A DNA stretch of 64,000 nt from Erpobdella octoculata (taxonomy: Eukaryota; Annelida; Clitellata; Hirudinida; Erpobdellidae): the NCBI GenBank assembly GCA_963978895.1, contig OZ022241.1, positions 38,049,833 through 38,113,832 on the forward strand. Reading direction: 5' to 3'. Positions 1 through 10,707 of this stretch are shown here, in pieces. Under the pieces are notes generated by a model, which was not told where the DNA came from, did no database searches, and saw only the letters and a list, made by a program, of their open reading frames with translations. Both the position numbers and the translations under genes were made by a program. The stretch's first letter is position 1. Each line of letters begins with the position of its first letter.

Positions 1-1560
1 TTACATCGGCCGATGTAATATCGGTGCATCTCTAGATATGACAAACTACAGTATAGTGTCAGTATCAGTAGTTAAATCATACTTAAAAAAATCTTGATGT
101 AACTATGACATGACGTAACTAGTTGTACCGTGTAAGGCCTACAATTTGTGTATATGACAAATGAGCGGCATCTTTGATGTTACAGAAAACCTGAAATACG
201 CTACAGAACAAAACAGGCGGAAAGCGGCTTGCGCGCATGCGTCGATCGTGAAAAATTTATACTTTAGCGTAATGTGGTGATGATGATGACACTTCTTAAT
301 TAGTTTGAATGTAATAAGTTACATTTACAAGAAGAATGCTTAAAGTGGTTTTACCTTAGCAGTGGAATCTCAGAACGTTAGAATCCGTAATTCTGCTTAA
401 CCTACTATGATTTTCTCTGCTTAGCATAGAAAATGCGAGGATTTATCAAATGACATTAAAACAGAAAAAAATTATATTACAATACAAAATTAAATTAAAA
501 TACTAAATTATGTTACAATACACAAAATTACATTACAAGAGAAAGACAAATTGAAAGAGAAAGAAAGAAAAAAAGAGAAGAAAAGAAAGAAAAAGAGATA
601 CAAGAGTGGCAGCTGGCAACCTCATGGGAATGGAATGACTTGAGTGTTGATTACCCTTCAAGAAGGACGATTTATACATCGAAAAGTGAATAATAAGTTT
701 TGAAGGAGAAGAAAAAAAAACTTTTAACTCGCTCTTTTTTGTTCATTGTAAGAAACACTTGATAATGTCTGTCCTTCTGCGCGTAACGCCCTTGGTTCTA
801 CGCATTCTCGTCTTCTGAGTATATACATGTGTACATGTGTACAAGCATACCTCTGTACAAGTGTACAAGTGGTGTACATGTGTAGAAGTGTACATTTGTA
901 CATGTGTACAGGTGTAGAAGTGTACATTTGTACATGTGTACAGGTGTAGAAGTGTACATTTGTACATGTGTACAGGTGTACAACATCGTCGTACCCGATG
1001 ACCGATAAATAATTATAGCTTTTCTGAGTTTAAAAATGATATAACACGTGTGTGGTGGTTGTGTCTGCGTAGTGTTTATGTTTGTGTGCACGCTTGTAGG
1101 AATAACGGACACATGCACTCTACTTGTACCTTAAAAAATTAAAAGCCATCATCATCAGCACCCAAAAGAACGAGCCTGGAAACTTTAAAGCAAGGAGTTT
1201 TGAGATAAAAACGAAAATACAGTGAATACTTTGAAAACATAGAATAAAAGGCTGAGAGAGAGAGAGAGGGAATGAGAGAGTAAGAGAAAGAGAGAGATAA
1301 ATAGAAAGATATATTGAAGAAAAATAGAAAGATATATTGAAAAAAAATAGAAAGATATATTGAAGTTTTAAACGTATTTTCATCAGCCAGTCATGAGAGA
1401 AAAAACAGCTTAAAGTTTTTTGTTTGAATATAGCAAAAGATTTTTTTTTAAATCATGCGAATAAATTAATATTCAAATCGAATCAATAAACGGATAAATA
1501 TTTAAACAAAGGAGCGTTAAACAAGAAATAAATATTTTGCCCCGCATTTCCTTAAGCATG
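1..1560. other. Intergenic or intronic stretch with simple repeats, no gene seen
   Basis: I see no supported exon. The stretch holds a purine-rich GA/AAAG tract at about 540-600, a tandem array at about 820-985 made of short TGTACA-rich units (variants of TGTACATTTGTACATG), and a GAGA tract at about 1250-1300 followed by three copies of an AGAAAGATATATTGAA-type unit to about 1365. It lies just upstream of the first readable fibrillin exon and is most likely an intron of that gene. Confidence 0.6.
820..985. repeat. Minisatellite of TGTACA-rich units
   Basis: About 32-bp units of the form TGTACATTTGTACATG plus TGTACAGGTGTAGAAG are repeated head to tail. The units are locally palindromic (TGTACA), so the array can fold. 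Open frames across it are only a product of the repeat. Confidence 0.8.
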
Positions 1561-1607
1561 GATGAATGGATAATAATAAATTATTTATAACACCGGCTCG
1601 TTCTCAG

Positions 1608-1730
1608 ACGTGGACGAGTGTGCGAAAGGAGATGCGTGCGAGGGAGGAAGCTGCTTCAACATGGAAGGTGGGCACGTTTGCCGATGCTTACCTGGATTTG
1701 AAATGTCACCTGATCAGAAAAATTGCGAAG
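1608..1730 (+). CDS. Fibrillin exon: cbEGF
   Basis: Phase 1 to phase 1, 123 nt. It begins DVDEC, the calcium-binding signature, with six cysteines and the Asn of the hydroxylation site (CFN). Acceptor TTCTCAG, donor GTAAGT. A 36-bp-type minisatellite (AATGTCATTCATCGATATT units) fills the following intron at about 1750-1950. Confidence 0.9.
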
Positions 1731-4700
1731 GTAAGTAATATAACTGTTACACGAATGTCATTCATCGATATGATACGTAAATGTCATACGTAAATGTCAT
1801 TCATCGATATTATATTAATGTCTAAAATAAATGTCACTCATCGATATTATATTAATGTCATACGTAAATGTCACTCATCGATATTATATTAATGTCATAC
1901 GTAAATGTCATTCATCGTTACTATATTAATGTCATATGTAAATGTCACTCGTAAATAGCCGAATTAACGCCATTTTTAATGGAATGCAAATACATGCTCT
2001 TTTGTACTTCGAGTTACATCTTTATTAGTATGATGTTTAGTTATGTTAGTACATACATTTGCTTTAAAAGGGACTTCAATTTGCAACAATATTTGGTAAC
2101 TTTGTCTCTGTGTCCAGGCATTGATCAATATAACTATTTATTAATTCGGTTATTAATTATTATAACCATTCATTCCACCATTTATTCAGTAATTCAACCA
2201 TTTATTCAGTAATTCAACCATTTATTAAGTAATTCAACCATTTATTCAGAAGTTCAACCATTTATTCAGTAATTCAACCATTTATTCAGTAATTCAACCA
2301 TTTATTCAGTGATTCGACCATTTATTCAGTGATTCGACCATTTATTCAGTAATTCAACCATTTATTCAGTAATTCAACCATTTATCCAGCCATTCGACTA
2401 TCCAGTCGTTCAACCATTTATTCAGCCATTTATCCAATCATTCATTCATCAGTCAATCATCCATCCATCAATCACGAGGACCGATTGATTCACAGACAAA
2501 AGAAAAGGCAACTGCTACGAGAGCTTCGAGAGCGGGGTATGTTCTAATGTTAGAAAAGGTGAGTTCAAGAGAGACCAGTGCTGTTGCACAAAAGGATTTG
2601 CCTGGGCAGAACACGGGGGACCGTGTGACAAGTGCCCCGTCCAAGGGACCGGTTGGTAGTTTTATTTGCTATTCATGTAATGTTTTTAATATTTTTCAAA
2701 TGGGAATAACTTGATTGTTTCAAAATTAGTACACGTAGCTACCAGCCTATTGCATAAATCAATATGTTAATTAAAATTTGTGTTTTATTATAGTAACATT
2801 ATCATCGATCGATATCAAGACCACTGCAATAAAGAGATCGCTGTAACAAGCCCTTCACTCACTTAAGCTCCTGAAAAAACTCTTCGTCTTTTTAATGAGA
2901 ATTTTAGTAAAAAGCTGAGTTGCTTCCTTTGCTGCATTGTGTGGGTGGTTTTGTTTAGACCACAGACCTCGTAGACATTACAGCCCCCCCCCACCACCAT
3001 AAAAACTGACAATTCAACTAATGAACCAACTGCTTCTGATTGTTTAAAACTTCTCAATTTTTGTTTGGTTTTTTTTTTCATTAGAGGATTTCAAGAAGTT
3101 GTGCCCGAAAGGTTACGGGTTCGTTAAGAACGGAGGAAACAGTATGGACGGTTTGTTGGCTTTTGATTTGTTTAATTCTCAAATATATTTTTCAAGATTA
3201 TAAGTTCTTTTTTTTAATTAAATTAAGTTTTATTTTCTTTATTTGTAATTGTCATTTCTTTGTTAAACAGTAAAAATATCATATCAATTATAAAAATTAA
3301 TTAAGAAATTATGGAAAATAATGTACATTCATCATTGATTTTCAATCCATTCGCTCCCGCAGACATCAACGAATGTCTCATGAATCCGGGCGTGTGCAAG
3401 AACGGCCAGTGCATCAACACGGATGGCTCGTTCAGGTGTCAGTGCTCACCTGGATTCACTGTTGACACCTACGACATGACCCGCTGCATTGGTTGGATTT
3501 TAATTCTATTGTTTTCAAAAAATATTGATTGATGTTTAAAATATTGTCTCCCTGTTGGAATAATTTTCTTATGACATGGATGCACTTGGCACTGGATTGG
3601 TGGTCCATAAAATTTGTGGGGCCCTTATTAAAAGACAGCAAATATTACTTAATTTTATATTTAAGCTTTGGAAATTATTTTTCATTGAATTTTTAAGGGG
3701 TTTATCGAGTTGCATCGTCTGGGGGGTAGTAGTACTGCATCGTTTAGTCGGCCCGGCATGGTTGCATACGGAGATTGTTATTAATTTGTTTATAAATTCA
3801 TCTCAGATGTAGATGAATGCGCCATGCACTCGAACCTGTGCAGGTACGGAAGATGCACGAACGTGGAGGGAACGTTCAAGTGCGAGTGCGACGAGGGATA
3901 CGCCGCCAACCAAGATGGCGTCTGCGAAGGTATTTTTATGAGTGTGGGCTTAAAAAAAATAATAATTTATTTGCTATTTATTTATTTATTTTAAAAATAA
4001 ATTAAAGTGTTTAACAAAAAAAAACGGTTTGCTCTCTTTTTACAGACATCAACGAGTGTTTAGAGCAGGTGCACATTTGCGCATTCCGTTGTCAGAACAC
4101 TCCGGGAGGTTACAACTGCATCTGTCCGCGTGGATATCAACTCACGAAAGACAAGAAACATTGCGAAGGTGATTGAATTATAGTTTATTAATCATTCATT
4201 TATATATGAATTATTTTTATATATTATTATTATTATTATTATTATTATTTAATGTTTATCGAATATAAATTTAATTTTTTTTTTTAAATTTATTCATTCT
4301 TTTTCTTTACAAGACATCGACGAGTGTGCAACGAGTCAGCACAACTGCAAAGATGCCTGCAAGAATCTGATTGGTTCTTTCGTGTGCACCTGTCGCCCTG
4401 GTTACGAGGAATACGCTTCCGAGTGTCGAGGTTTGAAATATCGATGGTCTCAATGAATTTTTATGGGCTTTCATAATAATGATGATGATGATGATGGTGG
4501 TGGTGGTGATGATGATGATGAGGATGATGATAATAGCGTGCATCACATTTTTCACGGCAATCACATGCTTATCTCATCAAGCACTTTATACCTACTTGCA
4601 GTGACGTCAATAGTGATTGTACGGATCACACTAGAATACACCCCCTCATATGGGGTGGGAGACACCATCGTATGGGGTGGCATCATAATATAAAATATTA

Positions 4701-6987
4701 CTGTTTATGATTGTATGTCGTCGAGGTTTTTTTTAGAAGCTTACCCAAACCCCCCTTAAGTTATTTATTTTTTAGAGGTTCGAGGGTTAACCAACCCTTT
4801 TGACGCCACTGCCTACTTGAAGATTTATTCTAGGGATGTGCTGGCTTGTCTGAATTGCCAGCGAGTACATCCTTAGTAGTACATTTTGTTTTGTTTTGTT
4901 TTTTATTATATTGAGTTTTTTTTACGGCTTAAAACAGATATCGATGAATGCTCAGCGGACTCATCACTCTGCAGGCCGGGCGAATGCGTAAATCACACGG
5001 GTACTTACGAGTGCGTATGTCATGACGGGTATAAGCAGTCGGATGATCTCAAACACTGCATCGGTGAGTTTGTTGTGATAAAATGATGTGGACGGTTATG
5101 ATGATAGTGGAGAAGAAATAAGTATGAATGATGGTGGTGGTGAGGTGATGGTAGTGATAACAATGTATGTATTGTAACATGCAGTGAGTATTAAACCATA
5201 ACCAGGATGTTGATTGTTTAATGATGATGATGATCATGATGGTTGTGGTGGTGATGATGATGATGATTATGATGATGATAATGATGAACATGACGGTGGT
5301 TTTTGACAACCTGGAATGCCAAACTACGTCCAAATATTTCCAAAACAGACGTACGACTTGGCAACTGCATCTCCAACTTCCACAATGGAAGGTGTCCGCC
5401 CAATTCGGCACTGGAACAGCATCACCTTTCCACGTTCACTCAGTGTTGCTGCGGCAGAGGTGTAGCATGGGGTGATACCTGCCAGAGGTGCTATACACCT
5501 GGTTCAGGTTGGGAAACTTTGCTTCATTTTCAATAAGTCATTTTGCCTGATAAACATTATTTATTATGAACAGAAAATAAGTTTAAATATTGATCAGTAT
5601 TAATTTTAAATAATGAATAAACAAAAATAATGTTACCAGTTGAACTCCTAGTAACCCCATTACCCCTTATTACCCTCATTACCTACCTAGTTAATGAGTG
5701 AAACCAAGCACTTTGATAGGTGACCCTATAAATAATAATCCACATTGTATTTCTTATACAAAAATTGTTGACTCAGTTGTTCTTTGTTTAATTAAACAGT
5801 TCAGTACAAGAAGTTGTGCAATCATGGTACTGGTTTTGATTTGGAAGGAAATGGTGAGTTTTTAAGAAAGTGTATTGCTTATTTTATTACCAAATATTTT
5901 GCATGTTATATACAATATTTTGTTTTTTTATATACAATATTTTGTTTTTTATATACAATATTTTGTTTTCTATATACTATATACAATATTTTGTTTTCTA
6001 TATACTATATACAATATTTTGTTTTTTATATACAATATTTTATATACAATATTTTGTTTTTTATATACAATATTTTGTTTTGTATACACAATATTTTGTA
6101 CTTTATATACACTATGTTGTATTGTTTTATTTAGAATGTTTCAAATTATGCACGTACACGTAAACACACATGCGTACAAATTTTTATTCACAGACGTGGA
6201 CGAGTGTCACGTCCTTCCCAACCTGTGCACGAACGGTCAGTGCATGAACAACGTCGGCTCGTACAGGTGCCAGTGCAACTCCGGGTTCAAACCGGACGAG
6301 GCGGGTACGAAGTGCGAGGACATCGACGAGTGCACGACCCTGGAGAAACCGTGCCAGTTCGAGTGCCACAATACCCCTGGAAGTTACATCTGCTCCTGCC
6401 CCACTGGATATGTCCTCAGTCCTGAAGAGATCATCTGCCTGTTAGTCTTGTTTGGTGGTTGTGAATGATCGGGGATAGCATTGAGAGTTTTCGTGAATTG
6501 TGCAGATGGGTGTTGGCAAGATGGGGCTGGAATCGAAGGATTGTGTGGTTGTGTGTGTGTGCGTGAGTTTATAAGTGTTTATTATTCATATATAAAACAA
6601 GTAAAGGAAAAAACGAGTTTTTAAACACAAACTTTTGTTTTAATTGAATCATGTATTGTCATCCAATATAAAGCTATGCTGAAAGTTTCAGCTTCCTAGC
6701 TAGTCAAAAAGCTGGTTAAATTTTACTTGCAAGATTTACGTACAGAGAAAGACACACACACAAACAGAGATTGTAACCTAAATAAAAGTTTGTAAAAAAA
6801 ACATTAACTGAATTTTTCACGATTCAGTGATGTAGACGAATGTGCAACGGAGAAGCACCACTGCGGCAAGGCCAAGTGCCTGAACAAGCTGGGAGGATAT
6901 GAGTGCATCTGCAAGGAAGGTCTTATTAGAGATGGCAGCAAGTGTGTTGGTGGGTTTTTCAAGTTTCCTGCTCAATATATATATATA

Positions 6988-7082
<95 letters not shown>

Positions 7083-7659
7083 ATTTTATAAATATCTGAT
7101 CTTATACAGAAATTTATTATCTTACTTGAATCTTGGTCGTACAAGTCGAATTCGTTTTTGAAAACACAGTTTATAAGGAAGGCAGACAACTTAAATCTTC
7201 CTTTTGTTTATAATTTTTCTCATTTTGCTTAAGTTTTTTTTTGGGTCGATCAATCGGCGATCTCAAACCCGTAACTGTCAGTAATCAGTAATGACGCTAT
7301 ATTAATTGTCGTTTTTAATAATAATAATAATAATAATAATAGTTAATAATTGTTTCTTCCATGTTTTGAATAGATGTGGATGAGTGCAGTAACTCTCCGT
7401 CACCCTGTCCCCCGCCTTCCAAATGCCAAAACAAGCCATCCTCGTACGAGTGCAGGTGCCCCGACGGCCACAAAATGACGTCAGATAATTCCTGCACGTG
7501 GGAGGGACAGGGGCTCGGCAGCACGATGGGTGGTGGAGGAGGCCACTGCGGACAGGATGTTTCCTGTCAGTTTGGATGCTCTGAGACTCCTGGTGGACCC
7601 AAGTGCGACTGCCCTCTTGGATTCAAACAGTACATGTGGAATCAGTGCATTGGTCAGAA

Positions 7660-7693
<34 letters not shown>

Positions 7694-8747
7694 GTATTTT
7701 TTATTATTTTCATTGTTTGTAAATAAAAGTTTTATTAATTAAGATTTTATAATTAATAAATGTATTTAAATCGTTGTTGAATATTCGAAAGACGAGAACG
7801 AGTGCATGAGACCGGGTGCGTGCGGTGAAGCCGTGTGCCACAACTCCGTGGGAAGTTTCAAGTGTCTCTGCGCCCCCGGGTTTATCTTCAGCGAAGGCTC
7901 CTGCATTGGTCTGTTGTATTGTAATTTGAAAGGATGGTCGAGGTGATGATGATGATGATATTGGCGTCAGTAGTGATGACAATGATAGTGATGAGATGAT
8001 GATGACGATGACGGCGTTGAGATAACGAGGATGGTGGTGAGAATGATGACGGTGATGATGATGATGATGACGATGACGGTGGGGATGACGATGACGGTGG
8101 TGATAATGATATTTAAATTGCAGCTCTGATCATCGGTGGTTCGTGTGGGGGAGGTTCGGGCTGTTCGTTCGGCTGCTCTTCGACTCAAGCTGGATCGGTC
8201 TGCTCCTGCCCGCAGGGATTCTCTCGTGTTGGAAAAGAGTAAGTAGTAAATATTTTTAAGGTTTCTCATTTTTTTTAATTCGTTGTAAGACTTGGTACGC
8301 AGGTAGAAGTCAATGTCAATCGTATAAGCGAGGCCGTCATTGTCACCTTCACCTTCATGCTGTCACTAATGCATTTGTGTTTTAGCTTTTGTCCTGTTTG
8401 CTTTATTAGATAGTTTTAATGAGTTCATTTTTAAAAATAAAAAAAAAGTTTGTCTCAAATATCAAGTTTGATACCTTGTTAGGGTCAAATGACTCCACTT
8501 GTAAAATCATCATATTAATCATCAGTATATATATATATATATATATATATATTATCATCATCATAACTATTGCCAATCCAGTCACTGCGTATCGACAAGT
8601 TCCGCCTCTTCTCGTAATCTGCCCCACGTTCCTGAATCTCCGACCAATAAAATTCCTTCATCTGAGAGGTGCATCACGTGCCATCAGGGTGAAACTGCTT
8701 CATTAAATGGAGGGAGGAGTTACAGGATGAAAAGAAATGTCAATCAG
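1608..8747 (+). CDS. Fibrillin, 3' part (15 exons seen)
   Basis: Extracellular matrix microfibril protein. Exons: 1608-1730, 2496-2651, 3085-3150, 3363-3491, 3807-3929, 4046-4168, 4314-4430, 4938-5063, 5349-5507, 5800-5853, 6194-6440, 6828-6949, 7374-7652, 7792-7908, 8124-8238, 8582-8747. Reading frame and splice phase agree across all junctions, mostly phase 1 as in vertebrate fibrillins. Domains in order: cbEGF, TB, five cbEGF, TB, seven EGF-type modules, then the beginning of the unique C-terminal domain with CxxC and a dibasic RMKR site. TB domains carry the hallmark CCC triplet. This layout (five cbEGF between the last two TB domains, seven after) is, from memory, that of the C-terminal third of fibrillin-1. 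The gene is open at the left edge of the window, and the exon(s) after the furin site were not found. The call rests on domain order. LTBP is less likely because of the length of the cbEGF runs and the C-terminal domain. Confidence 0.9.
1745..2400. repeat. Two intronic minisatellites
   Basis: At about 1750-1950, units combine AATGTCATTCATCGATATT with AATGTCATACGTA. At about 2165-2400 there are about ten head-to-tail units close to TTCAACCATTTATTCAGTAA (20 bp). Both lie in the intron before the TB exon. No coding signal is seen in them. Confidence 0.85.
2496..3150 (+). CDS. Fibrillin exons: TB (8-Cys) domain in two exons
   Basis: Exons 2496-2651 and 3085-3150. The first holds GNCYES, then the diagnostic QCCC triplet followed by GxAW, then PCDKCP. 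The second carries the tail, with the last Cys in KLCPKGYGF. Phases are 1 and 1. The first donor is GTTGGT. TB domains occur only in the fibrillin/LTBP family. Confidence 0.88.
3363..3491 (+). CDS. Fibrillin exon: cbEGF
   Basis: 129 nt, phase 1/1. It begins DINEC, has six cysteines and CINTDGSF with the hydroxylatable Asn. Acceptor CCCGCAG; the donor GTTGGA is weak. Confidence 0.9.
3807..3929 (+). CDS. Fibrillin exon: cbEGF
   Basis: 123 nt, phase 1/1. Begins DVDEC, six cysteines, CTNVEGTF. Acceptor CTCAG, donor GTATTT. Confidence 0.9.
4046..4168 (+). CDS. Fibrillin exon: cbEGF
   Basis: 123 nt, phase 1/1. Begins DINEC, six cysteines, CQNTPGGY. Acceptor TTTACAG, donor GTGATT. Confidence 0.9.
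4314..4430 (+). CDS. Fibrillin exon: cbEGF
   Basis: 117 nt, phase 1/1. Begins [13 protein letters not shown]. Acceptor TTTACAAG, donor GTTTGA. The next intron carries a (GAT/GGT)n tract at about 4478-4530. Confidence 0.88.
4938..5063 (+). CDS. Fibrillin exon: cbEGF
   Basis: 126 nt, phase 1/1. Begins [13 protein letters not shown]. Acceptor AAACAG, donor GTGAGT. The following intron holds a (GAT)n region to about 5290. Confidence 0.9.
5349..5853 (+). CDS. Fibrillin exons: last TB domain in two exons
   Basis: Exons 5349-5507 and 5800-5853, both phase 1. The first contains GNCISN, the QCCC triplet, GVAWGDTC and CYTPGSG; the second has [11 protein letters not shown]. This is the last TB domain before the run of seven EGF modules. 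Confidence 0.88.
5905..6125. repeat. Intronic minisatellite, TATACAATATTTTG units
   Basis: About nine units of roughly 22 bp (TATATACAATATTTTGTTTTT) in the intron before the double cbEGF exon. It is open in all three plus frames and would give spurious ORFs. Confidence 0.85.
6194..6440 (+). CDS. Fibrillin exon: two cbEGF domains
   Basis: 247 nt, entering in phase 1 and leaving in phase 2. It holds DVDEC...KCE and DIDEC...ICL back to back, with no intron between the two domains. The exit phase breaks the phase-1 rule, and the next exon enters in phase 2, so the pair is consistent. Confidence 0.9.
6828..6949 (+). CDS. Fibrillin exon: cbEGF
   Basis: 122 nt, phase 2 in and phase 1 out. [13 protein letters not shown] with six cysteines. 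It is followed within 25 bp by a (TA)n array. Confidence 0.9.
6974..7078. repeat. (TA)n array
   Basis: A nearly perfect TA dinucleotide run of about 100 bp in a fibrillin intron. Confidence 0.95.
7374..7652 (+). CDS. Fibrillin exon: cbEGF plus EGF module with Gly-rich linker
   Basis: 279 nt, phase 1/1. The first module starts DVDEC and ends SCTW. A Gly-rich linker ([11 protein letters not shown]) leads to a second module, [12 protein letters not shown], which lacks the DxDEC signature and ends WNQC. The end matches the WNQC of the equivalent vertebrate fibrillin module. Confidence 0.87.
7792..7908 (+). CDS. Fibrillin exon: cbEGF (DENEC)
   Basis: 117 nt, phase 1/1. It begins DENECM and has CHNSVGSF and CLCAPGF. 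It corresponds to the DENEC module third from the fibrillin C-terminal domain. Confidence 0.9.
8124..8238 (+). CDS. Fibrillin exon: last EGF-type module
   Basis: 115 nt, phase 1 in and phase 2 out. A short module with [19 protein letters not shown] and RVGKE; its last Cys is supplied by the next exon (HC). A calcium-binding signature is not visible. Confidence 0.82.
8582..8747 (+). CDS. Fibrillin exon: start of unique C-terminal domain with furin site
   Basis: 166 nt, phase 2 in and phase 0 out (donor GTTGGT). It starts HCVST, runs through a Ser/Pro linker to CITCHQ, then [10 protein letters not shown]. The Cys-x-x-Cys pair followed by a basic cleavage site matches the segment just before the C-terminal propeptide of fibrillins. 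RMKR fits a furin-type R-x-K/R-R site. The remaining propeptide exon was not found downstream. Confidence 0.75.
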
Positions 8748-8874
8748 GTTGGTAGTCAAAGCAATGATGGGTTTTTTTTGTAGTACTGATCTTAACTCAA
8801 TTACTTAGCTCTTGTCTCTATGTTAGGCTGTCTTGCAAAATAAAAACTCTTTTGTGAAAAGTGTGTCGCCACTC

Positions 8875-9205
8875 TACAGGACCACATTACAGTACCACAC
8901 TACAGAACCACACCAGTACCACATTATAGTACCCACATTACAGTACCACACCACAGTACTACACCTACACCACACAGTATCACATTACAATCTCACACTA
9001 CAGTACCACATTACAGTACTACACCTACAACACAGTACCACACTACAGTTCCACAATACAGCTTTTACTCAACATTACCACACCGGGTTATAATGCTACA
9101 GCACCACACTACCATATCACTCTACAGTACCACAATACATTATGACACCACAGTACTACACCAACTACACCATAGTGCCTAACTACAGTACCAGACTTGG
9201 TTACT
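8875..9205. repeat. Minisatellite, ACAGTACCACATT units
   Basis: About 330 bp of degenerate 9-14-bp units built on CAGTACCACA/CATTACAGTACC, directly after the last fibrillin exon. No coding signal. Confidence 0.85.
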
Positions 9206-9242
9206 TTGTATTTTTCTTTAGTGGTGGTACTTATGCAATTTA

Positions 9243-9707
9243 TCAACTAATTTTTTTTCTTGTTTGTGCATAAACAGTCATACCAACAAAAACAGGTAGT
9301 GGGGTTTCTTGAAGACGGTTATGACGCGAGCATGGACTTCCTGCAGCACGCTTGTGTTTAACGCTATTAAATTTAATTAGCTCAGCAATAGACTGGGAAT
9401 AATTATTTTTTGAAACGTCTAATTGATCTTTAATGCTAGAACCCTCTAAAATCATTCGCACAAGCATCACAAGTGAAGGAGGAACCACATTCTTGCCATC
9501 AATCAAGGTTGAATCGTCATCAGACAAGAAAAGATGTTCTCTGATGATATCGGCAGCCCGCGCCAAGCATATTGCATTGTCGTCATTGTTAATTTTGCAC
9601 AAGTCAACAAGTGCCTGACCAATGCCATCCTCATATGCCAATATACATTCACGTCCTTGTCTAAATGATTGCAATCCAGGTATGTTTTGACAAAGTCGGT
9701 CTTTCAA
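9243..9707 (-). CDS. Conserved repeat-associated ORF fragment, unknown function
   Basis: Up to 154 residues open on the minus strand. The C-terminal part contains SRHNRLQETPLPVFVG followed by MTVYAQTRKK. From memory, a block of the form HETPLPxYxGLxxHAxTRxxxL recurs in uncharacterised, highly repeated ORFs of cnidarians and molluscs, probably mobile-element linked. The frame stops shortly after the block, so this looks like a fragment. No catalytic motif is recognised. Confidence 0.45.
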   Translation of the reverse strand: MKDRLCQNIPGLQSFRQGRECILAYEDGIGQALVDLCKINNDDNAICLARAADIIREHLFLSDDDSTLIDGKNVVPPSLVMLVRMILEGSSIKDQLDVSKNNYSQSIAELIKFNSVKHKRAAGSPCSRHNRLQETPLPVFVGMTVYAQTRKKIS

Positions 9708-10010
9708 TCTGCTTGAATTAACATTTGATATCTTTATTTTTTTAGTTAAAGAAATAAATATTACAAATTACCTCGGCAATATAAAGGCCAACCATTTTAA
9801 CAGAATATCTGTATCTAGATGTAACTATAGTTTTGTAAAGGGAATCAACCTGCCAGTGTATATTGAAAAGATTTATTTATCTAGTTTTATTAGCAAACAT
9901 CTTGAAATCCAATAACAACAAAATTCAAACCGCCTAATTATTAACGTTTGTAAAATAAAAGCGTTGTGTGTTAATCGTGTATATATATATATATATATCT
10001 ATATATATAA
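9708..10010. other. AT-rich stretch, no gene seen
   Basis: No supported exon or repeat other than a short (TA)n run at about 9980-10008. Confidence 0.5.
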
Positions 10011-10011
10011 A

Positions 10012-10171
10012 AATTAATGTTTGTATATATGTCCTTTATGCATTGCTACACCATTCATCCGATCGTAATGAAATTTTCACACAACCTTGAGAGTCAATGG
10101 GAATCAAATATAGAGAAAAAAATTTGTAATCCTTCACAAAATGAGCGGAGCGGAGCGGGTTAGCGAGCGGG

Positions 10172-10175
<4 letters not shown>
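10012..10175 (-). mobile_element. Short interspersed element, copy 1 (reverse)
   Basis: This segment is the reverse complement of 16215-16395 and matches 63490-63620. Shared landmarks on the element strand: TTCCCGCTCGCT, CCGCTCCGCTCCGCTC, TTTTGTG, GGTTGTGTGAAAATTTCAT, CGATCGGATGAATGG, TGTAGCAATGCATAAAGG. All three copies are flanked by TA repeats. No A/B box is evident, so it is an unclassified non-autonomous element. Confidence 0.75.
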
Positions 10176-10207
<32 letters not shown>

Positions 10208-10350
10208 TTTAAGACAAGCTCGATTAAAAATAAGTCTCCATTTAGCCGCTATGAGTTTTATAGATACTTTCTCAATATTTCGGAACAACGTTTTTTGTTT
10301 ACTGCAACACGTATTAAGAAAAGTATTAACATTTAAAACTTTCTTTATTT

Positions 10351-10393
10351 CAGACTTACGGGCCGTTTCGGCTTTCGCCATCTTCAGAGTCTG
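10351..10393 (-). ncRNA. Hammerhead ribozyme motif (type I, Penelope-like)
   Basis: Read on the minus strand. Stem I strand CAGACU is at 10393-10388. The core CUGAAGA (fits CUGANGA) is at 10387-10381. The stem II hairpin GGC-GAAA-GCC, preceded by one unpaired U, is at 10380-10370. The core GAAA is at 10369-10366. A short stem III (CG, 3-nt loop GCC, CG) is at 10365-10359. UA (the UH cleavage dinucleotide) is at 10358-10357. The closing stem I strand AGUCUG at 10356-10351 is exactly complementary to CAGACU. All core positions are present. Hammerheads with such a tiny stem III are known from the terminal repeats of Penelope-like retroelements. The extra U at the base of stem II is atypical. Confidence 0.68.
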
Positions 10394-10707
10394 TAAATAC
10401 GATCGCGTAAAAGGAGGCAAAAGATAAGAAAACATGTAATAACTAAATATACAAATAAACTAATATCCTCAAGGAATTATCTCAATAGAAGGATATTAAT
10501 AAAAATAATCAAATTTAGACAATGTAATTAAATAACGTACATAAAATAAACTGGAGTTATGAGGATAAAATAAGTATAATTAAAAACGTTTAATTAAAGG
10601 ATAAAATAATAGTAGCAGTAATAATAATAATAATAATAAAAGCAAGTATTATGATAATAAATAATTAAATTAAGTCGAAATTACATAAGATATTTAAATA
10701 AATAAAA

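Noticed and set aside
6959..7189. Open frames of alternating Ile-Tyr on both strands over (TA)n arrays here and elsewhere
   Set aside because: They are products of TA dinucleotide repeats, open in several frames and without exon signals.
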